Source: Neodontobutis hainanensis
Taxonomy: Eukaryota > Chordata > Actinopteri > Gobiiformes > Odontobutidae
Direction: 5' to 3'
DNA length: 64,000 nt
NCBI GenBank assembly: GCA_024349245.1
Contig: JALDNG010000776.1
Coordinates: 23,903 to 87,902, forward strand
Made by a program: the position numbers and the translations under genes. This document shows, in pieces, positions 52,100 through 63,390 of this stretch; position 1 is the first letter of the stretch, and the number at the start of each line of letters is the position of its first letter. Under the pieces are notes generated by a model. The model made no database searches and was not told where the DNA came from. It saw only the letters and a list, made by a program, of their open reading frames with translations.

Positions 52100-53150
52100 T
52101 GTAACTAATTCCACGCACATTTCGCATTTTTTAAGAGGAAGGGAAATAAGAGTGCCAGTATTTGGGAAGTTTCTAACAAATCTTCAAACGTATGAACATA
52201 GCGTGATAAATCGTTGCAAATCCCTTTTTGATTTTGGTATTGGCTAGTCTTCAATAACTCTAGTCTTTCCAGGATCAGGTGAAACACCTTGAGGCGAAAC
52301 GATGTTGCCAATGTAATTAAGAGTACCTTTCATAAGTTTACACTGAGAGTGATTTATCTTTATGTTCGCTGCCTTAAATGCGAGTTACGTGATAGGAATC
52401 GGTTTTACTAAAAACAATAATATTGTCGAGATGAACGATACAACATTTTCCGATCAAAGGATTCACCACTTCGTTCATCAATCGTTGAAAAGCTGCCAGT
52501 TCATTACATATTCTGAAAGGTAGAATACATTAAATAGGCCGAATGGCGTTACGAAAGCTGTCTTTTCTTTGTCCTCTGGTAAGATGGAAATTTTGGGATA
52601 TCCGGAGGCAAGGTCGAATGTAGATAAAAACGAACAACCACACAGTTAATCCAGAAAATCGTCAATTATTGGAAGTGGGTATCTGTTTTTAATCGTCACG
52701 TTATCTAGTTGACGAAAATCGACGCATATTCGCGTTTCGTTGGTTTTCTTTCTCGCTTTAATTATATTTGCAGCCCAAGGGTTGATGCTGGGCTTCAATA
52801 AGCTTGCCAAGCGTATTCTTTTTGGAAGGACGAAGTTGCAGAGGCACACGTCTGCCAACTTCCTTTGTGGGAGTTTGGTTGATCAAATTTATCTCATGTT
52901 GAATCACACGGGTTCGGTCAATGTCGTAGTCATCCGAATAAAAACGACCGCCACCTTCTTTATTACTCCTTTAAGATCGTCTGATATTTTGCTCTGTACC
53001 CCTATTAACAACTCCAAGATTGACTTCTCTTGGTAAGTGGTAACAGACTTTAAATAGTTCAAAAAGCTAGCACGGTCAATTCTTGTTTTGTTTATACACT
53101 CAAGCGAAACGACACGGTTTTGTATAAAAATCAATTTTGCTCGAAGTTGA
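52100..53150 (-). pseudogene. Reverse transcriptase, broken
   Basis: The segment with PSINPWAANIIKARKK and RICVDFRQLDNVTIKNRYPLP is the RT finger region. STFDLASGYPKI and TAFVTPFGLF follow, then the catalytic box, seen as VHLDNIIVFSKT where active elements have Y-x-DD. The thumb region (CKLMKGTLNYIGNIVSPQG) lies downstream. The lost catalytic aspartate and the frame changes show inactivity. The ORF at 52904-53134 is the linker before RT. Confidence 0.8.
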
Positions 53151-53762
53151 TTTTGCGGCTGTTCATTTTTTAGTCTCTTCCCAAGATTAAGGGAAACGAA
53201 GAGATTTCACAACAAATAGTTTGCCATTATTTCGTTACTCTTTAATTGAAATTACTTTATAAGTTGTCCCAAAAACATGAAGTTTTTGTCTATTTGCAGT
53301 TTCCAATCTAGTTCTAAAAAAGTTTTAACGAATAATGGCGGTGAGCGGAGCATATTTAATATCACTAAAATAAACTACTGTGTCTGGATCTATTAAAATA
53401 TTCGGAAATTGTTTTTCATCTTAATTTGTTGAATTAAAGTAAACAGATCTATTTAAAATAATTGAGGAAAAATCAAAATAACTCGAATTAAAACAATGAG
53501 ATATATGTTTTCTACGCCCACATTTGTTTCGCGGCCTCATTTCTTTTCCCTGTCTGTTCTTGGTCTGAGGATTTCATATTTCCATCGCCTTTTGACTTCC
53601 TGTTGGATAATTTTCGTCAAAGAAACCCCGCTCATTTGGTTAGTTACAGCGAAAATAGAGTTTTAATCATAAAAAGATTAAACCATGCAAAGAGCATTTT
53701 TTGTCCTTCCAGTGAAAATATTCGCAAGACGATTGGTTTCGGATAAACCGTTATGAGACATC

Positions 53763-54200
53763 TTATGGAGAGATTATCAGCTGTTCCTTTATTTTCGAAG
53801 CTGATAAACTCTCAACGAAATTGGCACATTGAAGTGGCCACTCGTTTAGGCATAAATACAAGAATAAGCGATTTACCCTAAGTTTCAAACAATGTTCGCA
53901 CACTCGCCAAGAGATCCACAAGACTTCTGCCTCTGAAAATGTAATTCTGCCAGCGCCTCCTCCCGGGTATAAACCTCGAAAAAAAGACAGAACGGCTGAT
54001 TTAGCCTCCGCAAATCTTGCGTTTACTTCAACTCCCATTACTTTGCCAGGCATAACAACTTCATCCTCGCATAGGAGAAGCTCACGAATCCAGTCAACCT
54101 AGGGAATATCTGATTTCTGCCACCCCAGCCCAAATATCGCAAACATTACCTCGATGTATGAATTTTTTTTAACTGTGGCAATTTCAGAGATTTCAAATTC
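53763..54200 (-). pseudogene. Gag-like region of the retrotransposon
   Basis: A 96-codon frame with no hallmark motif, placed as gag by its position between the putative 5' LTR end and the pol region. A basic, C-containing stretch near 53500-53560 could be a decayed nucleocapsid. Assignment is positional only. Confidence 0.4.
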
Positions 54201-54241
54201 TTTCTTGTGACCACATCAATAATGTTATCATTGGAACTCTC

Positions 54242-54320
54242 CATTAGGAATATAATGAAAAACTAATATAGATCAGTCATTCTCGTTAATCTATCCGCAA
54301 ATGCCAAACATGTTAAAAGA
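54242..54320 (-). repeat. LTR remnant (element 5' end)
   Basis: GAATATAATGAAAAACTAAT onward aligns with the sequence at 50168. On the minus strand it is followed at once by TGGAGAGTTCC, a candidate primer-binding site start. Confidence 0.5.
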
Positions 54321-56435
54321 AACTGTCTTTTTATTTCAGTTCTGAGATCAAAACTAAAGGTTGATATCTATTGCGCATGCTATAATTTAAAACAACCGTT
54401 TTGCATGCTTTTCCCCAAATTGTCGTTTATTTAATGTGTTGCTTGTTCACATTCATCAAGCCTGTTCTCGTTATCTGTAAGAAGAAGTAATAAAATTTTC
54501 TCTTTTGTTCAGACATGAGCTATTTTTGGCGCTTTATCAGTTTATAAACGCCTACTTTTTCAAAGTAAATATAAAAACTTGATTGAGTTATGAAAAACCT
54601 GGATCTATCAAATGTAAAAAACCAATTATTCATTCATTACCGAAATACAATTTACATCAATCGATATACTGAGATCAACAATGTTTTTGTATCAAATAAT
54701 AGACCGTTGGTATGATATAAATTTTCCGTTTAAATAGTCAACTTTGAATAAAAATGAAGAAAATTGATTCAAATAGTAGAATACACATTTTAAGTTGTTT
54801 AAAATAGAAACTGTACTGCGATGGATGAAGTTGAAAGGTTTTTGTTATAACAGATTGGCGGTAAGCATTTGATAGAGCAAAACATGTGACAGTGTGGAAG
54901 AATAAAGATAAACAACTTATTTACCTTCATTTTTTATCATAGGACGTCTATAATCTATCATGTTCAAGGGCTTTTTCATAACATTTCGTACCCGCAGAAA
55001 AACATGAAGCAAAATAATTTATTCATGTCAGTAATCAACACATTTACACATTAAATTATGTTATATTTTGTCTACCACTCCCCTTCCTTTACATTTAACA
55101 GGGGAGAAAACCCAAGCAGATTTAAAAGGCCTTTTGTAGAAATAATTAAAAATCAGGGAATCTAACATTCGACTTCGGATGCAAATATAGATGTTTTTCG
55201 CCAAGTATTAAATATGAAATGCGCATAAAAAATGTGATACTATTCGTTAAACGAACCAATCAATAAATGATACAAGACATGCGCAAAATCCGGATAGCGG
55301 TCTCAATATCGAACTAGGCGTTTAAAATTTTACGATCGAGACATATTAACCGATGTATTTACTAAATAACGAGGCTGACGTAGAAAAATGGCTTTATTGA
55401 GTATTTTACAGAATGGGATTTAAACTAGTATAAATTGAACAAGATTTAATTTAAATACAAAACGAAATTTGAGTTGAAAGCCACTAGTATAATTCTTAAA
55501 AATTTGACCATAAAAATTGAATGGGGCTGTGAATCAAATTCAATTTCGACAACCCTCAAGAAAGCAATTACATTTTAAATCATTTCAATCGCATCAGGAC
55601 TTTAATAATTGAAAGTAAAAGGATAAATTGGAAATAGAAGAAAGAAAAATGTTTGTGCATGCGTCTTTCAAAGATAGTAATTGAAAAACTTTTAGGTCAC
55701 TACGCTTCATTAACCTTATAATATCATATCCATCTTTAAGAATTAAACAATAAATTTTTCTTTGAATTTTTCCACTCTTAAAGAATGATTTAAAAATTGA
55801 TCGAAAATTCGGCAGTGGACTATATCGTGCCAGTCCGAAAATTATTATAAAACAAAATTTTTGAGTGTAAATGCTACAATTCAATAACTATGCCATTCAT
55901 TTTAAGGAAAGATGGCCCTCTTTATAAGATCGATAGTTTCCAAGCAAAATTAATGTGCTTAATTTTTCATAGTCCGCTTATTTAGAACAATTAAAAATAA
56001 AATATACAATATCTGAAAAGATCAGGCGCACTAAAAGCAATCAAATGAGGTTATCAGATTAATAAATTCAGAATACCATAGTGTTTGAAAATTAAGTTTT
56101 CAACGTCCTCAAGTAATAGAAGAGATTTTCTCCAGTCAAAATAAAAAACGAAGGTTTTCGTCTCCCATGAGAAAATTCTTAATAAAGTATTATTCCCACC
56201 ACCTTATCAGATGCACGGAAGAAAATAAATCGTAAAAATAGCTGACTAGGTAATAGCCTTAGTTATAAACCTAGAAAATAAGAGAATTCTAATTTTGAAT
56301 GCAGCTCAATTTATCTATCGAGTATTAAATATCCTTTTTGAAACAAATTTACCACATAACAAATCAATAAAAAATTAGGAGCGTAAAAGAAAAAAAAGTC
56401 ATTTTTACATTAGCCTCTCATGACCTGCTGCGCGT
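54321..56435. other. No gene recognised
   Basis: AT-rich. A 96-codon minus frame at 55594-55884 has some protein-like stretches (KSGKIQRKIYCLILKDGYDIIRL) but no family and no splice partners. Confidence 0.35.
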
Positions 56436-57568
56436 CTAACGCTTCTTGACGATCTGTACAACATCCTCATCGTTAAGAATGTGCTCTTTGCCAACCTTTT
56501 GGGGGTTATGACGCACAGATGATCCCCAAACCAAAGCATGTTTAAACTCTTTAATGATGGCCTTGTGGAGGCAATTGCATAAGTCCTCAATGGAGCATCT
56601 TATTCGAGGCAACACCACAGGTTCATCGTAATCAGGAGCTTTTCCTTTAGGCTTTGTATATATTCGTATCAGATCTAAATAGTCCCAGATCATTTCTAAG
56701 AGATCGTCGAAGTTCCATTTGTGATGAGCTGAAATGGGGACGCAGTGAGGAACCCCGTAGAGAATATCTAATTCTTGGATCGAAATCTGGTCAATTTTAT
56801 TCAAAACATGAATGCATGGGATGTAGACTCTGTTCCCCTCGATCACGTCGATTAGGTCATCAATAGTTGCATCGCATTTTAGGTTAACTTCTGCACTATG
56901 AATGCGATATTCTGATAAAATTGTTTTAATGATTTCCTCGTCAAGGGTAGATTGGGGGCATGTTTGGGTCACGCTTACACCACCCTGGTCCTTCTTCTTG
57001 ACTGTAAGGTTAGGAGGTGATTTATTGAGTCGAATTCCAAAGCTCTCCAGTTCGCGCTCGATTATGCGCATGTGATTCATTGGCTTCAGCACGTCTAGAA
57101 CTACTAATATGAGTGAACACGTCCTCGCCATGGAGATAACTTGTTTTCCGCGCCCAAAGCCTTTACTAGCACCTTCTACTATTCCAGGGAGGTCTAGTAG
57201 TTGGATCTTCGCACCTTTGTACTTTACCATTCCGGGGATGGCTGTAATGGTGGTGAATTCATACGAGGCAACCTGAAATGTGCTTAAAAATTTACCTCTG
57301 AGTATACGCCTGCTAGGTTGCACAAAAGCGTGGACTTTCCAACAGAGGGAAAACCGACAAACCCTACCCGAGCGTCTCCCGATTTCGCGACCTCGAAAGC
57401 GTCGGCTCCTCCTCCACCACCTCCACCGGTTTTCGCCGTTAAAAGTTCTCTTTTTAATTTTGCAATTTTTGCCTTTAAAATTCCTAGATGACCCATAGTT
57501 GCTTTGTTCTTTTGAGTACGGGCCATCTCACTTTCTATTTCTGCAATTTTAGCTTGTATGTCAGCCAT
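56436..57568 (-). CDS. DRG1: Developmentally regulated GTP-binding protein 1 (DRG1 / Rbg1)
   Basis: 369 aa, essentially full length (human 367). A cytosolic TRAFAC-class GTPase of the OBG family that associates with ribosomes together with DFRP1 and helps stalled translation. An N-terminal helical hairpin (AKIAEIESEMARTQKNKAT) is followed by a glycine run (48-54), G1 GFPSVGKS (72-79), G3 DLPG (118-121), G4 NKID (249-252), G5 SAH (272-274) and a C-terminal TGS domain with HNPQKVGK and EDVVQIVKK. Exon 1 is 57296-57568, exon 2 is 56436-57272. The single 23-nt GT-AG intron (57273-57295) joins YSE to VASYEFTT exactly as in orthologues. An upstream in-frame ATG at 57586 would add MFKVNV; the MADIQ start fits the family better. 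It is the best-conserved gene in the window, with no anomaly apart from the tiny intron. Confidence 0.97.
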
Positions 57569-58483
57569 AACATTAACTTTAAACACGCACTCTCGAATTG
57601 CACAAATTATTCGTTTTCAACTACTAAAGTATAAAAAGCTGTTCGTCATCTGATCGGAGAATTCCTTGGATATTTATTATCGGCATTTGCGAGTTATAAT
57701 AGGAAAGAAAGTAAAATTCATTTATTCAGTTATCGGTGACTTTTCAAGATTTTTTGTCATTTGTTGTTCGCCTCCACCAAATAAATTTCCCCTCCAATCT
57801 AGTGTGCTTCATACCTTCATAAATCTCACATTAATTTTTTAATTAAAATACAAAAGGTAAATTATCTTGTCAAACTTTAAAATTCAAAACATCAGATATT
57901 GAGTTAACTTAAACATTTCTAATTTCATATTAGATCGTACGCCATATGCACTTTGTAATTTTTTTTTGAATTAAACACAAGCTAATGGGTCTCAAAATTT
58001 TACTTAAATAATGTTGGTTGTAGCAATAATTAAAGTGATAAATGCGTTGAGCGTTTAAAATTCACAGGTTTTATTTATGGTTTTTTGTAAAAATATCTAA
58101 AACATCAAAATTACCCAAATTACCTCAAATACATCTGCGATTTTAAAGTTCATTAGTTGTGTGCTGAAATTAAAGTTGATATAAAACAACTCGCAGTATT
58201 TCGCAATATTTCAGATTACGTAAATACGTATAAACCAACATAATTTCTTCTTCAAATAGTATAAAAAACAAGCATTTAAAATGCCGCTAGTTTAAACTAT
58301 ATGACCTGTGGGAAGTGAGACCATTTTCTGGCTATTGATATTCGTAAACTACATAAATGCCAGTTAGGGTTTAATAATTCAGCAATGTGTCGAATGTTTG
58401 TTGATTTTAACACTTCATAATTTAATCTTAGTTAGAGTTCAAGAAGAGCTTTATCAGAATATTTTGCACACGCGTATCATAAC
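57569..58483. promoter_or_regulatory. Shared upstream region of DRG1 and MCM9
   Basis: 915 bp between divergent start codons, AT-rich, without an open frame or an obvious GGCGC-type site. It must contain the promoters of both genes. A TATAAA-like string lies close to DRG1 (TATAAAAAG near 57630). Confidence 0.5.
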
Positions 58484-60813
58484 ATGGACGATTCAATCGT
58501 GACTGGGCTTGTGGATAAAATATCAGATTTCATCATAAAAGAATTTAAGGAAGGAATAGATGACTTTCTCGCAGATAATAATAAAAACATTCTTCCCATA
58601 TATGTATATATTGAAAGTTAATTTTATGTTTCTGCTCACTCGTTATTGAACCTTGAACCAGTTATTGGAGATTTACTGTTTAATTCTTCTGTAAAATTCT
58701 TAAAACTACTCGAGGAATCTGCTGATTCAGTCAGGATAAAATCATCCCAAGATTTTAATCCACAGTCAACTTCCTCAAGAAAAATTATCATAAGACTTTC
58801 CGAGATACCTTATTTTCCAAAGATTTGCCGCTTAACAACCCCAAGAGTAGACGATATTGGTAAATTCGTCATTGTCGAGGGAAAAATTATTGGGGCCAGT
58901 AAGATCAGACAAATGTATTACAGTCGTAAGTTTGTCTGTGAAGTGTGCAAATACCAGTTCGAAATCTGTGTAGACGTGGTTAAACCACCTGCATTTATAA
59001 CTGAGCCTTCTTCCTGCCCCTCTTTGACATGTGATTCCAAGCGATTTGCACATTTAGAGGATTTATGTACAGATTATCAGGAGCTGGTAGTTCAAGAGGT
59101 CGAAGACAGTCAGAACGGAAAAGGGATGATGAATTCCATCGTCTCGTTTCTTCAGGACGAACTTGTGGATGTTTACAAGCCAGGTGACCATGTGATAATC
59201 TTCGGAGTGGTGCTCGTGAGGTTCAAGTCTCTCGTTCCAAACGCCTTTATTGATTCTCAGTTGTTCCTTAAAGTCAACAATATCTTCCTGAAAAACGATC
59301 TGAATCAAAAGAAGTCTCAATACTCTCCACAAGATTTTTCTCGTTTTTGGTTTCATCATACAAAAAATGGTACGTGTTTTTTCGCAAGACATCAAATTAT
59401 TCGCTCCTTGTGTCAACAGGTTCAAATTCTTGTTTGTTAAGCTCTATGGCCTACAGAAAGCGAAACTCGCAGTTTTGCTTGCTATGATAGGAGGTACACA
59501 AGTTGTAGATGCGTCGACGGGTGCCAAGCAGCGCGGAGAGTCCCACGTTTTACTTGTAGGCGATCCAGGTAGCTATTTTTGTTTGAAAGGTTGTGGTAAA
59601 AGTCAGCTGCTGAAGCAGGCATGCCAAATAATGCCAAAATCTATCTTCACATCAGGAACCGGGACGACGAGTGCAGGCCTCACCGCATCTGTTGTTAAAG
59701 AAGCAGGGTTTTCTAATTGGATCTTGGAGGCTGGCGCTCTGCCCTCAGTAAACCACGGAATTTGCTGCATCGACGAATTTAACTCTCTTCGAAAGGCCGA
59801 TAAAACTAGTATTCATTCGAATCAATAAGGTATCCATGAAGCAATGGAGCAGCAGACAGTCAGTGTTGCAAAGGCGGGAATTATTTGCCATTTAAAAACT
59901 AATGTTTCCATCATAGCATCGTGCAATCTGTGTCGAACTAACTCAAACAATCTGTGCGATTTAGTCGGTATCCCTTCTCCGCTTCTCAGTCGATTCGATC
60001 TTATTGTTTTGATCAAAGACAATTTCAACCCAGTTCTCGACGAGTTATTTATAATCTTATTTTAAGAGAAATAGCAGATTTTGTCTTAAACCACTCTCCA
60101 GAAGATGGCAGTTCTGCGAGCGTTTTTGATTTTCCTTGGACAATTGACGTTTTGAAGTCATACGTTTCATTGGTACGAGAGCTGAAGCCTGGACTAACGG
60201 AAGAGTCTTCCCTGTCAATCTTGTTGTTTATTAAGAGTGTTGAGGAAGTATTACCAGCAATGTCGGTTGAAGGGGGATCGGGACACATCTAGAACTACTA
60301 TAAGAATGCTCGAAAGTCTCACACGGTTGGCGACGGCCCACGCCAAGCTTATGTTCCATACCGATGTTACAGTGGAGGATGCTCTGGCGGCTGTTGAGCT
60401 TATGGAGGAAACTATCAGCGTCGATAATTTGGCTCATGATTTTAAAAGTGGAAAGAATGTTCATCATGACGTAATGAGTCTTCTTACCATAGGATACCGA
60501 ATCAATTGAGAAAAAATTTCATAATCAACTTAAAAATCTTAAACTTGAAAATCTAATTCGGAACAACACACCCTCCTCTCATCCTCCCATCGAAAAGAAG
60601 AGAGATGAAGATATTATAAAATTTTTGATTGACGAGCAGTCTTCTAGAAAACCTCCAGTAGAAACGAAATCCAACCAGATTAAAGTTTTACAGAACGAAC
60701 AATTTTCATTCGAGGTGGATGAAAACTATTTTGAGAGCCTCTCATTGAATTTTCCATGTAAAAACCCGCTAAAAGCAAATTTTCACGATAAACTTCAAGA
60801 ATTTAAAAAATAA
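58484..60813 (+). CDS. MCM9: MCM9, minichromosome-maintenance helicase of homologous recombination
   Basis: 724-aa MCM-family AAA+ protein; MCM9 pairs with MCM8 in a helicase used in recombination repair. Zinc ribbon at C144, C147, C170 and C175. Walker A GDPGCGKS (K350), Walker B CCIDEF (D408, E409), sensor 1 N452 and arginine finger SRF (R474) are all present, so it should be active. RGESHVLLVGDPG, CCIDEFNSL and RTTIRMLESLTRLA are typical of MCM9. Introns: 58604-58627 (24 nt), 59420-59441 (22), 59569-59589 (21), 59809-59829 (21), 60044-60066 (23), 60214-60235 (22), 60471-60492 (22). All are GT-AG except the first, placed by homology, which ends TAT. Human MCM9 is 1,143 aa; the long disordered tail is mostly missing. 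AATAAA overlaps the stop codon. Confidence 0.95.
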
Positions 60814-62741
60814 AGTTAGTTTTAGAACCTGTCACAAATTTAGCGCAACACCATATTTTAAAGAACATAAGTTTCTCTGTTATTCTCGAAAGATGACCAA
60901 GTTCTGCGTTTTCATATAACTTTTTATATATGTCTTTAATGTGTCACTTTAATCAATATAATTTTTCATGCAAATTAGAATTTTCCTTTAACATTTCTGT
61001 TGAAATTCATAAAATAACTTTAATCTAACGAACTAATTCAACACAAGTAAGATTTCTCAAATGGGAATGAGGAGAGGTTGAGGTTTTAATGGATGAATGT
61101 CTCACACTACCCGATCATTGGTGTTTACACTACGAAAGGGCTTATTTGAATATAAATAAATACTTTCTTCGTAAGAAGCCCCTATATGTATGTTTAAGTC
61201 ATCTTTATTGAACAAAAAAGTCACTTCTTCAAAGTTAGTTTTAATATTGATTGTATTCTAGGGCATTTTAATAACAATAGATTAAAAATCTGTTTCAAAA
61301 AACGGATGTTTGAAGATGACTTGAAGATATGATTTTAGGCCTAGGCCGAATTCACCAAAAGTTAAATGTTTAGCTTTAAAGATAGAAAGAATCTATGTGA
61401 CAATGGGATTTAAATGAGAGGAATTACTTTTAAAACTTAATTTTGTTTTTTTATTGTATAGGTGGTTGAAACTAGGTGTTCGCCACTTTCAAAAGTACCC
61501 CACGGTAAAATTTGCACTCATAAACCCCATATAAATTTAGAATATTACCTTGTACACAACTGGCGTCGTTTAATAGGTGATCAAGTGTGTATTCGTGTTA
61601 TAATCGCATTAAAAATATAATTTTTATATAACAGAGCCAAACTCTGCCACGAGTATTCCCAGATACGAATAAAAAATTATTTTGTACATGAGCCTTTTAC
61701 ATTTTTGGAAAGTTAAATTCTCTATCATAAATTAGATTATCTGAAACTTAAATGTGTGCTTTGATTAAAAAGTGTAGACAAAATTATTTGCAAAGTATCA
61801 TTTAACACACTTTCCCCGCGCGTGTTTTTTTTGTTTTGTTTTATAGGCGGTTACATTTTTGTAAAAGTCTGTTCGTTCGAAGTAACGGCTTACACGTACA
61901 GTATATTACTATTGGCTTTTAACTTTAAATTTCGTTTTTTATTTTTTAATGTTATGACAAAATGTTGAGGAATATAAAAATTAACGATGAGGGTCAATAT
62001 ATGAGGTGATAGTTATTTTTAGATTTAAATTCTTCACGTTAGACGCCCCTACAGACAGATATGATGAATCTATAAGAATGTGAAGATTTATCTCCTCAAA
62101 AATACAATAGGCCTTGATTATGTGGAATCATAACTTATTTAATGTTGAAATTGACGCGTGAGAAATGAGTTTTGGATCATTTATATTAGGCGTCAGATCT
62201 TTTGCAAAACGACTAGTTGTAAAAACAATGTTAAAATGTTGAGCCTGTAAAAAAGGAATTGAAGAAATGAATATGGTTTTGAGATACGAAATCTGCAAAT
62301 TAATAAGTTTGTAGATAAAAAATAGGAAATTAAAATCAATGTGCGAAGAAATTTGGTAAATGTTTGGATGTCATAAATACAGATTGGAATAAATTTTAAA
62401 TAGAATTCGTGTAAATTAATTATTTGAATTTATGATGAACATTAAAAAAAATGGTAAGTTGTTAAAAATAAATAATATTTTCATATCTAAACGAACATAT
62501 GAAAGAGAAAGACGAGCGGTTTATCAACCGTGGTTCTATGGAGAATTAAGCACGAAAAATTATCATTTTTAACATTCCTCGTCGATGTAATAAATGCTGA
62601 AATTGTTAAAAACAGCTAAGTACTTTTTCTATATAAAAAAATATAGTTGTCTGTGATTTAAATCTTGCGCATTCCAGCGTTACTTCATGTTAATTTTGGT
62701 ATTTTCATTAAACAACCAAGGATTCTATAAATAGTTTGACC
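60814..62741. other. No gene recognised
   Basis: AT-rich 3' flank of MCM9. No frame with protein-like composition was seen on either strand. Confidence 0.4.
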
Positions 62742-62954
62742 ATGCTTTTGGGAGTACCAGAAAACAATGAGGAAATTTGCATATGTTCCAAAAGACATAA
62801 GAAGAAAAGGAGACTGCGCATCAATTGTTTACAAGTTTTGCTGTTCGACTTCCTGAGTGAAAAATGCTACCAGCTCTGGAAATCTTTTATTTTTGAATGC
62901 ACAAAATTCTTAGACCCGAAAAATAATGAAATAATTCACAGATCAAAAAATTGA
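62742..62954 (+). CDS. Hypothetical small basic protein, 70 aa
   Basis: An ATG frame whose composition is less AT-driven than the surroundings. It contains a strongly basic run (KRHKKKRRLR, about 18-27) that could be a nuclear signal, then an aromatic/cysteine stretch. A TATAAAT string lies about 15 bp before the ATG, too close to act as its TATA box. No family was recognised, and no tiny-intron extension was found. Confidence 0.3.
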   Translation: MLLGVPENNEEICICSKRHKKKRRLRINCLQVLLFDFLSEKCYQLWKSFIFECTKFLDPKNNEIIHRSKN

Positions 62955-63288
62955 GTTTGATCCTCCTTGATTATGAATTATAATTCAGCCTCGTTTTAAA
63001 TGTTCAAAACTCAAAAGAACAGAAAAAGTAAAATTATTATGAGTTATTATCTAAGAATGCTTCTTTTTTCAATGTAGTCTGAAAAATCAATCTCTTCTCG
63101 AGATATACTTGAAGTATCTTTAAATAGATGGTAAAAAACATGTTCCAACTAGTTACCTGGTTCATAGTTCATATTTCCCCTCTTGTCTAGTGCATTTTTT
63201 GAATTTTACAAAGATTCCTATTGTTGGTCGAGCAAATGGCCATACATGGGTGAGTATATAGGTCAGGTGTAAAAGAATAATTCGTTAA

Positions 63289-63390
63289 TTAAATGACTAA
63301 ATCTAACATAATCCACTCACAAAAAGTAATTTTCTTATCTTTAAAAACATCTGAAAAATTATCAAAGAATGTTTCAAATTTTGGGCAATG
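63289..63390 (-). other. Possible last exon of a minus-strand gene (EF-hand-like)
   Basis: The frame reads HCPKFETFFDNFSDVFKDKK, then ITFCEWIMLDLVI and a stop. It resembles the last EF-hand of SPARC-type extracellular calcium-binding domains (HC-x-x-x-FF ... D-K-x-I-x-x-x-EW, ending DLVI). The 63303-63518 frame would lie upstream, but I found no tiny intron of the right length to join them. Tentative. Confidence 0.25.

Larger units (their letters stand above)
50165..54320 (-). mobile_element. Degenerate Ty3/gypsy LTR retrotransposon
   Basis: Reading on the minus strand, the order is gag-like region, linker, reverse transcriptase, RNase H, integrase zinc region, integrase core and integrase C-terminus: the Ty3/gypsy order. 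Every segment is interrupted by stops or frame changes. The two ends share about 75 bp of similar sequence in direct orientation, interpreted as LTR 3' ends. A TGG just inside the high-coordinate end could start a primer-binding site. Confidence 0.8.

Noticed and set aside
51644..53036. Plus-strand ORFs at 51644-51844 and 52740-53036
   Set aside because: Antisense to the retrotransposon pol remnants.
56654..57498. Plus-strand ORFs inside DRG1
   Set aside because: Antisense to an unambiguous GTPase; no domain of their own.
59341..59360. A possible 19-nt GT-AG intron in MCM9 (GTACG...GCAAG)
   Set aside because: Reading straight through gives ARHQIIRSLCQQ, which matches MCM9; the neighbouring 22-nt intron explains the frame change.
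58832..60467. Minus-strand ORFs inside MCM9 (58832, 59063, 59822, 60049, 60231)
   Set aside because: Antisense shadows of MCM9 exons.
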